Source: an uncultured Cedecea sp.
GTDB lineage: Bacteria > Pseudomonadota > Gammaproteobacteria > Enterobacterales > Enterobacteriaceae
Assembly (NCBI RefSeq): GCF_947498825.1
Contig: NZ_CANMLV010000004.1
Location: forward strand, 124,001 to 188,000
DNA length: 64,000 nucleotides
Reading direction: 5' to 3'
This document shows positions 47,117-54,360 of the stretch, piece after piece. The translations under genes and the position numbers were made by a program. Position 1 is the first letter of the stretch. Each line of letters begins with the position of its first letter. Under the pieces are notes generated by a model. It was not told the DNA's origin. It did no database searches and saw only the letters and a program-made list of their open reading frames with translations.

Positions 47117-48325
47117 GTGGAAAAGTTTAATGTCATTATTATTGGTGCCGGAGCCGCAGGAATGTTTTGTGCGGCGCTAGCCGGACAAGCTGGCAGCCGC
47201 GTATTACTGATAGATAATGGCAAGAAACCTGGTCGCAAAATTCTGATGTCCGGCGGTGGGCGTTGTAACTTCACCAACCTGTATGTCGAACCGGCGGCTT
47301 ATCTCAGCCAGAATCCCCATTTTTGTAAATCTGCGCTGGCACGTTATACCCAGTGGGACTTTATCGATAAGGTTAATCAGTATGGCATTGCCTGGCATGA
47401 AAAAACCCTTGGTCAGCTATTCTGTGATGATTCTGCCCAACAGATAGTCGATATGCTAGTGACGGAGTGTGAAAAAGGTCATGTCACACAGTGGCTACGT
47501 CGTGAGATTCTCTCCATCACCCGGGATGACACAGGTTTTACTCTTCAGCTTAACGGTGAAACTGTACAGACTGAAAAACTGGTTATTGCCAGCGGGGGTT
47601 TATCGATGCCTGGTCTGGGAGCCACTCCCTTCGGTTACAAAGTCGCGGAACAGTTTAATCTCAAAGTATTACCGACCCGGGCAGGTCTGGTTCCCTTTAC
47701 GCTGCATAAACCCCTACTGGAACAACTCCAGGTATTATCGGGCGTCTCCGTTCCGGCAGTCATCCATGCGGAGAATGGTGTCAGCTTCCGGGAAAGTATT
47801 CTGTTTACCCATCGCGGTCTCTCTGGTCCTGCCGTATTACAACTGTCGAGCTACTGGCAGCCTGGTGAATTTGTTACCGTCAATTTGCTGCCAGATACTG
47901 ACTTAAATGCCTTTATCGACCAACAACGCACAGCCCACCCGAACCAGAGCTTGAAGAATACCCTGAGCATGCTATTACCTAAGCGCCTGGTAGAATGTCT
48001 CCAGCTATTACAGCAGATACCTGAGGTGACGTTAAAACAGCTTAATCAGCGTCAGCAAGGCGAGCTGGCAGAGAATCTACAAAACTGGCAAGTACAACCG
48101 AATGGCACCGAAGGCTATCGCACCGCCGAAGTGACATTGGGCGGAGTGGATACCGATGAACTCTCCTCCCGCACTATGGAAGCGAAAAAAGTGCCCGGAC
48201 TCTATTTTATTGGCGAAGTGATGGATGTCAGTGGCTGGCTGGGAGGCTATAACTTCCAGTGGGCATGGAGTTCAGCCTGGGCTTGTGCTCAGGCACTGGT
48301 GAGTGAAGAAAAAGCGAAAGTGTGA
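47117..48325 (+). CDS. yhiN: NAD(P)/FAD-dependent oxidoreductase YhiN (HI0933/BaiN-like)
   Basis: A 402-residue flavoprotein. The FAD-binding GAGAAGMF at the N-terminus, KPGRKILMSGGGRCNFTN, and the C-terminal GLYFIGEVMDVSGWLGGYNF are hallmarks of the family; the reaction is not established in E. coli. The start is GTG at 47117 with GGGAG upstream. It lies next to pitA, as in E. coli. Confidence 0.93.
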   Translation: MEKFNVIIIGAGAAGMFCAALAGQAGSRVLLIDNGKKPGRKILMSGGGRCNFTNLYVEPAAYLSQNPHFCKSALARYTQWDFIDKVNQYGIAWHEKTLGQLFCDDSAQQIVDMLVTECEKGHVTQWLRREILSITRDDTGFTLQLNGETVQTEKLVIASGGLSMPGLGATPFGYKVAEQFNLKVLPTRAGLVPFTLHKPLLEQLQVLSGVSVPAVIHAENGVSFRESILFTHRGLSGPAVLQLSSYWQPGEFVTVNLLPDTDLNAFIDQQRTAHPNQSLKNTLSMLLPKRLVECLQLLQQIPEVTLKQLNQRQQGELAENLQNWQVQPNGTEGYRTAEVTLGGVDTDELSSRTMEAKKVPGLYFIGEVMDVSGWLGGYNFQWAWSSAWACAQALVSEEKAKV

Positions 48326-48327
48326 TC

Positions 48328-48502
48328 TATACCCAAAATAATCCGAGTAACCGGAAAAAATTTATGTTTTAAACAACGCGAAGCGCTGGTCCGCGAGGGT
48401 GAGAGTCATTTACGAGCCTTGTCACCCGGCATGCGGACAAGAGTTAAGGATTCGGGATGAATGAACGCAGCCAGCGCCCCTGTAACTTGAAGTGTGGCAG
48501 GA
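48328..48502. repeat. Larger, degenerate relative of the 127-bp inverted-repeat element (copy D)
   Basis: The left end TATACCCAAAATAATCCGAG matches copies A and C with one change, and the right end TGTAACTTGAAGTGTGGCAG is a degenerate match of their opposite arm. The interior is longer (about 175 bp in all) and unrelated, with its own possible stem GCGCTGG/CCAGCGC. It directly follows the yhiN stop codon. Confidence 0.65.
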
Positions 48503-49316
48503 ATATTAGAAAATATCCGTCGATAACAGAGACAGGAGTCAGCAACCGAGCCGTCCCCCAAAAAATAGCCTGGTAAAGAGCCTTATCTCATCATTTATCA
48601 GTGTAAAAAAATGGAGTTCATAAAAAATTCATATTTAAAACAGAGCCTTCTGACAGTTCTCTGGAACGATAAATATATTGTTAAAATATTAACTACTCAT
48701 GTTATAAAAAAGCGTATTTTCATAACAACTTACAGATATTTTCACATCGATACTGGCAATAAAGACATGTCATTAAAAACAGTATTGACACTGTGCATAA
48801 AATACGTAAATTGGTATTCAACGACAGGATAATAAGACTTGTCGTTATAAGCAGGAAGATCTTATTTACCGTAAAATGTGACTTGCGATAAACGCCACGA
48901 AGTATTTTGTATGGGATGCCGAACGCGGGTTATTATTATTTTCTCACGTGTCGGTAATGTTGTAAGGCCATGTAGTTGAGTTCCATAATCGCAAAAAAGT
49001 AATGCTAGCGCGATGATGTAAGGCCATGTTTTATTTGCAAATTGTGTGCGATTTTATTTTTTTTCTTTTAGTTGAGTTGAGAAATCGCAACGAAAGTAAG
49101 GTCACGCATCAAGAATATATATCGCGAAGGGGAATGTACTTATTTACGCTACCATTATTGTGATGGTAGAAAGTGATAACGACAATAGAGGGGGTTTTGT
49201 TGCAAATTAATACCCAATACTATCTGTAGTCAACGCGTACATTATACTGTAGTACCATAAGTAGTAAAATTGACTAACTCCATTAATGTTAAATGTTAAA
49301 TTAGTAGTGCCTTAAG
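48503..49316. other. Long AT-rich gap upstream of the cold-shock gene
   Basis: No convincing protein gene (a 73-codon frame at 48611 lacks support). Short direct repeats occur: TGTAAGGCCATGT at 48961 and 49017, TAGTTGAGTT at 48973 and 49069, AATCGCAA at 48987 and 49083. A promoter-like TATACT lies near 49249, upstream of the terminator at 49317, so a small transcript is possible. Confidence 0.4.
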
Positions 49317-49344
49317 AGCCCTGGCTTAAAACGTCAGGGCTTTT
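49317..49344 (+). terminator. Rho-independent terminator of an unassigned transcript
   Basis: Arms AGCCCTG and CAGGGCT (49317-49323 and 49335-49341) followed by TTTT. No protein gene precedes it for almost 1 kb on this strand, so it may end a small RNA. Confidence 0.65.
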
Positions 49345-49455
49345 ATCATTCAGGCCCCCCATCCCCCTTCTTCTTACACCCGCTTTCTGCCTTTACTGTA
49401 AGAGTGGCTTAACTGATGAGTAGAATATTAATAAAACTAATACTTGCTTAATGAA

Positions 49456-49654
49456 TCAAACCATGACTATTATGACTCATCGGTTTGAAACACAGACCTT
49501 ATGAAAGCAGTTTTAGTAAAGCAGTTCTCAGTTCAAGCGTTATCTTAGATACCCCTTCTTCATGAGCCTCCTCCTAAGTGCCCAATAAGTAAGATTCTGT
49601 AACACAGACCATCTTCGCCACTTCAGTGGCTCAAAAAAATGAAAGGAAGTATCT
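49456..49654 (+). promoter_or_regulatory. CspA-family cold-shock 5' leader
   Basis: From about 49481 the sequence CGGTTTGAAACACAGACC then AAAGCAG, AGTAAAGCA, TTCAAGCGTTATC and GATACCCCT follows the order of blocks in the E. coli cspA leader, whose structure acts as a cold sensor. The cold-box region is at the start (CGGTTTGA). An inverted repeat TCAAACC/GGTTTGA spans 49456-49488. The leader ends in a strong ribosome site AAAGGAAG. Confidence 0.75.
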
Positions 49655-49867
49655 ATGTCTAACAAAATGACTGGTTTAGTAAAATGGTTTAACCCTGAAA
49701 AAGGTTTCGGTTTCATCACCCCTGCTGACGGAAGCAAAGATGTATTCGTACACTTCTCTGCTATCCAGAGCAACGACTTCAAAACCTTAGACGAAGGTCA
49801 GAAAGTGGAGTTCTCTATCGAGAACGGTGCTAAAGGCCCGGCTGCGGCTAACGTTGTCGCGCTGTAA
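49655..49867 (+). CDS. CspA-family cold-shock protein
   Basis: A 70-residue single-domain cold-shock protein with RNP1 KGFGFI and RNP2 VFVHF, binding single-stranded nucleic acid and melting mRNA structure at low temperature. The sequence ([20 protein letters not shown]) is closest by eye to CspI and CspG among E. coli paralogues, so no single symbol is assigned. The leader and terminator are typical of cold-inducible members. Confidence 0.93.
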   Translation: MSNKMTGLVKWFNPEKGFGFITPADGSKDVFVHFSAIQSNDFKTLDEGQKVEFSIENGAKGPAAANVVAL

Positions 49868-49936
49868 TTGCCGATAACCTCACTGATACTTACGATAGCG
49901 ATGACGGCAAAAGCCTGAGCAGTTGAGTCTGAGTGA

Positions 49937-49966
49937 TAAAAAACCTGCCTTGCGCAGGTTTTTTCG
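49937..49966 (+). terminator. Terminator of the cold-shock gene
   Basis: Hairpin AAACCTGC/GCAGGTTT with A-run before and T-run (TTTTTT) after, 70 bp past the stop codon. Confidence 0.88.
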
Positions 49967-50014
49967 TTTCTGAGATAAAGAAAGGTACTTAACGCCCTCC
50001 TGCTTATCCACTGG

Positions 50015-50692
50015 CTATCTGTCAGTCATTACTCCAGCCTTAAAGGCTTTATAATCAGGCAACTGGGGTATTCGCCACAAATACCAGCATGCGATTGTAC
50101 GATAAGGCGCATATTGAAGGCTCAGGGCCCTCAGTTCCTGTTTTTTCAGTCTGATACCTGGACTATGCAAATAATGTAATCCTTCCACTACGCCAAAATC
50201 ATCCAGCGGCATAATATCCATACGTTCCAGAGTGTAAATAAGCAGCATTTCCACAGTCCAACGGCCTATACCTTTCAGTGATGTGAGCCGGGCGATTAGC
50301 GCATCATCACCTATATGAATAGCTTCTTCTCTCGAAGGCACCAGACCGGAGAGTGCCCCGGCAGCTATCCCTTTTAAGGTTTCGACTTTACGGGCAGAAA
50401 AACCACAGGTTCGTAATATTTCACTGTCTGCATCGATCAACTGCTGAGGCGTCGGAAACTGGACAACGTTGGTTTGAAAAGTAATGCGTAAGCGATTTAA
50501 TATCGCATCTCCCGCTTTAGCCGTCAGTTGCTGGTAAGCCACTGCCCGAATCAACGCCTCATAAGGTTCCCGTTCCGGACGGACGATATGCCGACAGGGC
50601 CCAATGGCCATAATGAGTGGAGCCCAACCCGGTTGTTTTATCAGCCAGCGACTGGCTGCTCTGTACAACTCCTCATGTGTATCAGAAATCAT
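50015..50692 (-). CDS. AlkA-like DNA-3-methyladenine glycosylase II family protein
   Basis: A 225-residue HhH-GPD glycosylase that excises alkylated bases. The helix-hairpin-helix LTSLKGIGRWTVEMLL and the catalytic Asp region PLDDFGVVEG are present. It is shorter than E. coli AlkA (282) and lacks its N-terminal beta domain, resembling the short AlkA type. The ATG at 50692 has GGAG upstream; the GTG two codons earlier overlaps that site. It is divergent from ada, with an Ada-box-like inverted repeat in the gap, so it is probably part of the adaptive response. Confidence 0.88.
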   Translation of the reverse strand: MISDTHEELYRAASRWLIKQPGWAPLIMAIGPCRHIVRPEREPYEALIRAVAYQQLTAKAGDAILNRLRITFQTNVVQFPTPQQLIDADSEILRTCGFSARKVETLKGIAAGALSGLVPSREEAIHIGDDALIARLTSLKGIGRWTVEMLLIYTLERMDIMPLDDFGVVEGLHYLHSPGIRLKKQELRALSLQYAPYRTIACWYLWRIPQLPDYKAFKAGVMTDR

Positions 50693-50747
50693 TGCCACTC
50701 CATACTATGAACATTATCCCGAGGGTAGTCTTCATTCGAGCCTGTAG

Positions 50748-50799
50748 CACTCGGTCTCTTGCTTTTTAATCAGAGAATTGAAAAGCAAGAGACCGAGTG
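50748..50799. promoter_or_regulatory. 19-bp perfect inverted repeat with Ada-box-like motifs
   Basis: Arms CACTCGGTCTCTTGCTTTT (50748-50766) and its exact complement (50781-50799) are separated by 14 bases. On the plus strand AAT-N6-GCAA (50776-50788) matches the Ada box (A box AAT, B box GCAA) of E. coli ada. On the minus strand GAT-N6-GCAA (50771-50759) is a near match facing the AlkA-like gene. Confidence 0.7.
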
Positions 50800-50866
50800 T
50801 TTACATTAATACCGACTGAGACAATGGTAATCTGAAACCAACGCGATTTAACGACAGGTGAAACAG

Positions 50867-51928
50867 ATGACTAAACCTTCATTCTGGGTAACAGATGATG
50901 CGCGCTGGCAAGCCATCGTCGAGCGCAATCAAACTGCAGACGGCCATTTTGTTTATGCAGTGCGAACCACCGGCGTGTATTGCTTACCTTCCCACGCCGC
51001 CCGCTTACCCAAACGCGAAAATGTTGAGTTTTTTGATACGCCAGAAGCCGCCGAACAACAGGGCTATCGGCCCAGTAAACGCCTGCGCCGCGGTCAGCCT
51101 GTTCTGGAAAAACGCTATACGGAAAAAATCGCTGCTGCCTGCCGTTATATAGAAAGCCATGAAGAGGATCGCCCACTGGCCGATATTGCCAGCCATGTGG
51201 GTATCAGCATTTACCATTTTCACCGACAGTTTAAGGCCGCAACCGGGCTGACACCCAAAGCCTATGCCAGCGCCCATCGTAACCAGCGTTTACGTGATAA
51301 TTTGCAGATATCAGAGCGCGTAACCGATGCGATTTTTACTGCGGGTTTTAACTCTAACAGCCCCTTTTATGAAAGTGCTTCCGCAATACTGGGTATGACA
51401 CCTAAAGCATGGCGAGCGGGTGGTAAAGGCACACGAATTTACTTCGCACTGGCTATTTGTTCAATGGGCGATATTCTGGTGGCTCAAAGCGAAAAAGGGA
51501 TTTGTGCCATTTTACTGGGTGATGATGCCAGTATCCTGCTCCAGGATTTACAGGATAAATTTCCTCACGCCGAATTCATTGGCGGAGATACACAGTTTGA
51601 GGCACTGGTAGCCCAAGTTGTCGGTTTTATTGAAGCACCAGAACTCGGCCTCAATCTGCCGCTCGACATTCGCGGAACCGCATTCCAGCAACGAGTCTGG
51701 CAGGCATTACGTGATATTCCGGTAGGGGCAACCGTCAGCTATAGCGATATCGCACAACGAATTGGTTCACCGAAGGCAGTTCGTGCGGTCGCTGGAGCCT
51801 GTGCCGCTAATATGCTGGCAGTCGCTATTCCTTGCCATCGCGTGGTCAGAAGTGATGGCGCATTATCCGGCTACCGCTGGGGAATTGAACGCAAGCAAGC
51901 CTTATTGAATAAAGAGTCAAAAGGATAA
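50867..51928 (+). CDS. ada: Ada: O6-methylguanine-DNA methyltransferase / AraC-type regulator, with altered N-terminal zinc site
   Basis: A 353-residue Ada protein: N-terminal Ada_Zn domain (1-80), AraC-type HTH (about 85-185: LADIASHVGISIYHFHRQFK) and C-terminal methyltransferase (190-353) with active-site Cys323 in IPCHRVV. In E. coli four cysteines (38, 42, 69, 72) hold zinc. Here only the first, Cys39, remains; the others are His43, Ser70 and Leu73. Cys39 is the equivalent of the methyl-acceptor, but phosphotriester sensing may be impaired or use other ligands. ATG at 50867 is chosen (AGGTG upstream) over the GTG at 50858. The stop codon overlaps the alkB start. Confidence 0.92.
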   Translation: MTKPSFWVTDDARWQAIVERNQTADGHFVYAVRTTGVYCLPSHAARLPKRENVEFFDTPEAAEQQGYRPSKRLRRGQPVLEKRYTEKIAAACRYIESHEEDRPLADIASHVGISIYHFHRQFKAATGLTPKAYASAHRNQRLRDNLQISERVTDAIFTAGFNSNSPFYESASAILGMTPKAWRAGGKGTRIYFALAICSMGDILVAQSEKGICAILLGDDASILLQDLQDKFPHAEFIGGDTQFEALVAQVVGFIEAPELGLNLPLDIRGTAFQQRVWQALRDIPVGATVSYSDIAQRIGSPKAVRAVAGACAANMLAVAIPCHRVVRSDGALSGYRWGIERKQALLNKESKG

Positions 51929-52596
51929 TGATAGAAGATCTGTTTGCTGATGATGACAGCCTGCCGCGCCAGTGGCGGGAAGAACTTGCACCTGGAGCCG
52001 TCATTTTACGCGGTTATGCGGGCAATAGTGCCGAACAACTGCTACAGAATATCGTTTCCCTGGCAGCTATCTCTCCTTTTCGTCACCTGATAACCCCCGG
52101 CGGCCACAGAATGTCTGTAGGCATGACGAACTGCGGGGCGTTGGGTTGGGTCAGTGATGAATACGGATATCGTTATTCTGCTAGCGATCCGCTAACAGGT
52201 CGCTGCTGGCCCCCGATACCGGACTGTTTCCGCAGTCTGGCTGAACGGGCAGCAGAGGCCGCCGGATACGCTCACTTTTCCCCGGATGCCTGTCTGGTTA
52301 ATCGCTATGTCCCTCATGCCCGTCTGACACTTCACCAGGATAAAAATGAACGGGATATGACTCAACCCATCGTTTCAGTTTCACTCGGGCTTCCCGCTAT
52401 TTTTCTGTTTGGTGGTACAGAACGAGAACACCCTTGTCGTCGGTTTCCGTTAGTACAGGGAGATGTCGTAGTCTGGGGAGGGGAATCGAGGCTTAACTAT
52501 CACGGTGTATTGCCCCTGAAAGATACCCTGCCCCCCTGGCCGATACGTGAGGCAGTACGCTATAACCTCACTTTCCGCCGGGTAATGCCCGCCTGA
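51928..52596 (+). CDS. alkB: Alpha-ketoglutarate-dependent DNA dioxygenase AlkB
   Basis: A 222-residue Fe(II)/2-oxoglutarate dioxygenase that removes 1-methyladenine and 3-methylcytosine by oxidative demethylation. Iron ligands are in LHQDKNE (HxD) and NYHGV (distal His); RYNLTFRR carries the arginines that bind 2-oxoglutarate. It starts one base inside the ada stop codon (TAATG), so ada and alkB form one operon, as in E. coli. Confidence 0.96.
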   Translation: MIEDLFADDDSLPRQWREELAPGAVILRGYAGNSAEQLLQNIVSLAAISPFRHLITPGGHRMSVGMTNCGALGWVSDEYGYRYSASDPLTGRCWPPIPDCFRSLAERAAEAAGYAHFSPDACLVNRYVPHARLTLHQDKNERDMTQPIVSVSLGLPAIFLFGGTEREHPCRRFPLVQGDVVVWGGESRLNYHGVLPLKDTLPPWPIREAVRYNLTFRRVMPA

Positions 52597-52673
52597 ATTC
52601 ACCCCGTGTATTGCTTTTTTTATCATCAAGAGCGAGGGTATAACTTTCTGTCTGGTTAATTCACGAAGGTTTT

Positions 52674-53729
52674 ATGACAACAGCTCTCTGTCGCGCGTTG
52701 AAACTGCGCTATCCCATTATTCAGGCGCCTATGGCGGGCGTATCCACACCGGAACTGGCCGCTGCCGTCACCGAGGCAGGGGCATTAGGTTCAATCAGTG
52801 TCGGAGCCTCGACCCCCGAACAAGCAGAAAAAATGATTTTAGCCACTCAGGCGCTGACAAAAGGCGCGATTAACGTCAACCTGTTTTGTCATGCATCTCC
52901 CCTGCGCGACCCTGTTCTTGAGCAACAGTGGATAGCAAAATTTCATGATTTATTCAGACATTATGATACGACTATTCCGTCCGAACTCAGCGAGATCTAC
53001 TCAACCTTTAATCACAATGATCCCATGCTGGCAGTTCTACTCAAAACGCGCCCGACAGCCGTCAGTTTTCATTTTGGACTCCCCGACGTCCGGATGATTG
53101 AGCAGCTAAAAGCCTTGGGTATAGTGACCCTTGCCAGCGCGACCAGTTTAAACGAAGCGGCTGAGATAGAAGCCAGTGGTATTGATTTCGTTATCGCTCA
53201 AGGCATGGAAGCAGGAGGACATCGTGGCATGTTTTATCCAGACCAGGAAGATAGCATGATGAGTACCTTTACCCTGGTACAGGCGATAAAACAGGTCAGT
53301 TCGTTACCGGTTATCGCGGCTGGCGGTATTATGGATGGTGCCGGGATCGCGGCCATGCAACGTATTGGCGCTGCCGGTTCCCAGTTAGGAACCGCATTTA
53401 TTTTATGTCCTGAATCTGCCGCAAATCCTGCATATCGGGCAGCGTTAAAAAGTGAACTCGCGCAGGATACCGTTTTTACCTCTGCGATTTCAGGCCGCCC
53501 GGCGCGTAGCCTCAACAATGCGTTCTGTAAGGTGACTCGGGATATCCCGATACAAAGTATTCCCGCCTATCCCTTAACCTATGCTTTGGGCAAATCGCTG
53601 GCAAGTGCGGCTGCGGCTAAAGGTGAGCCAGGGTTCGCCGCACAATGGGCAGGACAAGGGGCGCATTTAGCCAGAGAGCTACCCGCCGGACAATTGGTTG
53701 CCCTACTGGCAGCTGAATTAATCGCGTAG
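52674..53729 (+). CDS. Nitronate monooxygenase (FMN-dependent)
   Basis: A 351-residue TIM-barrel flavoprotein of the NMO / 2-nitropropane dioxygenase family. The N-terminal PIIQAPMAGVSTPELAAAV, the catalytic His region AQGMEAGGHRG and the FMN-phosphate region AAGGIMDGAGI are present. It detoxifies alkyl nitronates such as propionate-3-nitronate. Own ribosome site (CACGAAGG); 77 bp after alkB. A role linked to the repair genes is not shown. Confidence 0.88.
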   Translation: MTTALCRALKLRYPIIQAPMAGVSTPELAAAVTEAGALGSISVGASTPEQAEKMILATQALTKGAINVNLFCHASPLRDPVLEQQWIAKFHDLFRHYDTTIPSELSEIYSTFNHNDPMLAVLLKTRPTAVSFHFGLPDVRMIEQLKALGIVTLASATSLNEAAEIEASGIDFVIAQGMEAGGHRGMFYPDQEDSMMSTFTLVQAIKQVSSLPVIAAGGIMDGAGIAAMQRIGAAGSQLGTAFILCPESAANPAYRAALKSELAQDTVFTSAISGRPARSLNNAFCKVTRDIPIQSIPAYPLTYALGKSLASAAAAKGEPGFAAQWAGQGAHLARELPAGQLVALLAAELIA

Positions 53730-53777
53730 GTCGCTCATTTTTTACTGACTTTAAACGCCCACTGTTATAAGCGTTTT

Positions 53778-54278
53778 TTGAAATACCAGAATCAGGGATC
53801 CGCTACACTTCCGCTAATTTCCTTTTCCTCTGGTAACATATTGTTTGTCAATACATTAGCCTGGCGCACGACAACATGGCTGGCGATCGCGGCAGTGATG
53901 ATGCTCTTTATCGCTCCCTGGGTTTCTAAGTCGATAATGCAGCAAACCCACTGTTCACATGCCAGCCCGCCGGTATATGCAACCCAAGCCATGACGCACG
54001 ATATGCCTCAACAGATGTCCGTGCCCGGCTCCTGCCTGCCTGTGTTTGAATATTCAATGATGTCCGGGCAGGTGATGTCTCCGACAGAAGAAATCGCCTG
54101 TGGCTACTGTCAGCTATTAATACACCTTCCCTTTATTCTGTTTGTCCTGACATTTCTGCTCTGGCTACTACTGCATTTTGTTATTCCCCTTTTCGCAACA
54201 GCCCTCTTTTTTTCCTGGCTGTTCCATCCATGGGAACCACAACGTGCCCGCGCTCCTCCTGCTGTTTTTCAGTATTAA
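53778..54278 (+). CDS. DUF2946 family membrane protein
   Basis: Up to 166 residues. An N-terminal hydrophobic segment (WLAIAAVMMLFIAPWV) is followed by a metal-ligand-rich stretch with HCSH, MTHDMPQQM, MMSGQVM and CGYC, then two hydrophobic segments. Family members commonly precede TonB-dependent copper receptors, as here, and probably handle copper in the envelope. The start is uncertain: TTG at 53778 or a later TTG near 53840; no ATG fits. The next gene follows after 82 bp. Confidence 0.75.
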   Translation: MKYQNQGSATLPLISFSSGNILFVNTLAWRTTTWLAIAAVMMLFIAPWVSKSIMQQTHCSHASPPVYATQAMTHDMPQQMSVPGSCLPVFEYSMMSGQVMSPTEEIACGYCQLLIHLPFILFVLTFLLWLLLHFVIPLFATALFFSWLFHPWEPQRARAPPAVFQY

Positions 54279-54360
54279 TTTTTAACCCCTTATCTGTGTA
54301 ATAAAACCTTATCCGGCAACGGAGAGGGACTGTTGCACCTGAAAAATAACAGGACTCATA

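Noticed and set aside
48611-48832. 73-codon frame upstream of the cold-shock gene
   Set aside because: Lacks a ribosome site and recognisable sequence; the region is AT-rich.
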